Shown here: piece after piece, positions 60,025-60,947 of the stretch
Layout of the letters: every line of letters begins with the position of its first letter
Position numbering within the stretch: position 1 is the first letter of the stretch
Assembly (NCBI GenBank): GCA_022781925.1
Contig: JALESO010000049.1
Span: 1-60,947, forward strand
Length of the DNA: 60,947 nucleotides
DNA from: Lachnospiraceae bacterium
GTDB lineage: Bacteria; Bacillota; Clostridia; Lachnospirales; Lachnospiraceae
Reading direction: 5' to 3'
The notes under the pieces: model-generated
What the model was told of the DNA's origin: nothing
Databases searched by the model: none
The model's input: only the letters and a program-made list of their open reading frames with translations
Program-made: the position numbers and the translations under genes

Positions 60025-60947
60025 CAGCTATCAGCATGCATGCCGGACACAATCCGGCAGGAAAGACCGCCTGCGGAGCCGTAGGCTTACTGGATGAGTC
60101 AAAGGAGAACCGTCTGATCGTGGCGGAAGTGATTAATATCATGCGCAGCTGTGGCTGGACCGTCTACGATGACACCGTAGACAACGGTAGCAGCCAGAAC
60201 GATGTCTTAAATAAGATCGTGGCAAAGACCAACGCGCACAGTGTAGCGTTCTCCATTTCCTTCCACTTAAATTCCGGCCGGAACGATTATCCGGGAGATG
60301 GACGTATCGGCGGATTCGAAGTGTGGGTAAATGCCATGAACAAAGGAAAACCGGAGCTGGCAGAGCGGATCCGTACCAACATGCGAGGCTTGGGTTTTAC
60401 AGACCGTGGCACAAAGATCAGCAAAAATCTTAAAGTGCTGAACAAAACCAATGCACCGGCTCTTTTGCTGGAAATTTGCTTCGTGGATGACCGGGACGAT
60501 TACAACTTATATCAGAGCGTAGGCTATAAGGCAATCGCCAAAGCCATCGCCTATGCCATCATGAACAAATCAATGCAGGAGGCAGAGATGAACAACGTAA
60601 TCGGAAGAGTTGCAGATCAAGCTGCAGCTGACGGAGAATGGTACTACTATGAAAACGGAGTACCGGTAGTAAAGACCACCGTGGCACCAAATGAGTACGG
60701 CTGGTGGTTTGTCCGGGATGGAAAGGTGGACTTTACCTACACCGGAATCGCCCAGAATGAAAACGGCTGGTGGCGCATCGTAAACGGAAAAGTAGATTTT
60801 GACTGTAACAGCGTGGAATCCAATGAGTACGGCTGGTGGAAGTTATCCGGTGGCAAGGTAGACTTTGACTTTACCGGTATTGCCGGAAATCAGTATGGTG
60901 CATGGTATGTCCGCAATGGAAAAGTAGACTTTGACTATTCTGGCGAT
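60021..60947 (+). CDS. N-acetylmuramoyl-L-alanine amidase with C-terminal wall-binding repeats (truncated by window end)
   Basis: The frame is open to the last base, giving 309 codons so far. Residues 1-195 are an Amidase_3 domain: zinc histidine in [10 protein letters not shown] (H10), a second histidine in SISFHLNSG and the catalytic glutamate in LLEICFVDD. From about residue 205 to the edge, repeats of about 21 residues with W and DF (NEYGWW..DGKVDF, NENGWW..NGKVDF, NEYGWW..GGKVDF, NQYGAW..NGKVDF) form a wall-binding module. It cleaves peptidoglycan and would be released through the holin encoded before it. The 3' end lies outside the window. Confidence 0.9.
   Translation, partial: MTAISMHAGHNPAGKTACGAVGLLDESKENRLIVAEVINIMRSCGWTVYDDTVDNGSSQNDVLNKIVAKTNAHSVAFSISFHLNSGRNDYPGDGRIGGFEVWVNAMNKGKPELAERIRTNMRGLGFTDRGTKISKNLKVLNKTNAPALLLEICFVDDRDDYNLYQSVGYKAIAKAIAYAIMNKSMQEAEMNNVIGRVADQAAADGEWYYYENGVPVVKTTVAPNEYGWWFVRDGKVDFTYTGIAQNENGWWRIVNGKVDFDCNSVESNEYGWWKLSGGKVDFDFTGIAGNQYGAWYVRNGKVDFDYSGD

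Overview
The window reads as a chromosome segment of a low-GC anaerobic Firmicute, most likely a Lachnospiraceae gut bacterium. The evidence is gene order and gene content: plsX-acpP-rnc-smc-ftsY, DUF512-der-plsY-gpsA, rho-rpmE-DUF1385-prmC-prfA, a single-chain pyruvate:ferredoxin oxidoreductase behind a perfect Rex operator, and strong purine-rich ribosome binding sites throughout. This is inferred by eye; no search was run.

Layout. 1-501 is the 3' end of a decayed IS3-family element. 727-6690 is an accessory operon: a 124-aa unknown, a small protein made of two 45-residue repeats, an E2-like (UBC-fold) protein, a 653-aa fusion of a JAB/JAMM peptidase to an E1/ThiF adenylating domain, a small membrane protein, then (after an IS insertion at 4278-6146) two more small proteins. 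This looks like a compact ubiquitin-like conjugation/deconjugation cassette and is the best candidate for an undescribed system. 6849-15767 is core: patatin, fatty-acid/phospholipid genes, RNase III, SMC, FtsY and threonine ammonia-lyase. 15768-16568 has no gene but three long palindromic elements, one of which has a second copy inside the IS. 16569-20938 (minus strand) holds a polar amino-acid ABC transporter and an ABC-F protein. 21362-25022 is PFOR with promoter and Rex operator.

25124-36245 carries DUF512, Der, PlsY, GpsA, a zinc-ribbon membrane protein, dUTPase, a sugar-ABC ATPase, a CdaR-type regulator, a CBS-DRTGG pyrophosphatase and a flavoprotein. 36323-39019 (minus) has a DUF4364 protein, a radical SAM protein and malic enzyme. 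39101-44203 is rho, L31, DUF1385, PrmC and RF1. 44204-45535 is an AT-rich insertion with a toxin-antitoxin pair, a decayed ORF and a promoter-hairpin-terminator unit that may be a small RNA or leader. 45579-51432 has DUF1847, a double-GNAT fusion, ExoIII, signal peptidase I, an S1 protein and an SseB-type protein.

51444-54621 is a full preQ1 (queuosine precursor) operon, queD-queE-folE-queC-queF, behind a probable preQ1-I riboswitch and terminator. 54721-55901 is a Nudix ADP-ribose pyrophosphatase and a SpoIIM-like membrane protein. 56101-59614 is a divergent shikimate cluster, aroF-aroE (minus) and aroD-aroK (plus). 59809-60947 is a holin-amidase pair running off the right edge. No tRNA, rRNA or CRISPR array was seen.
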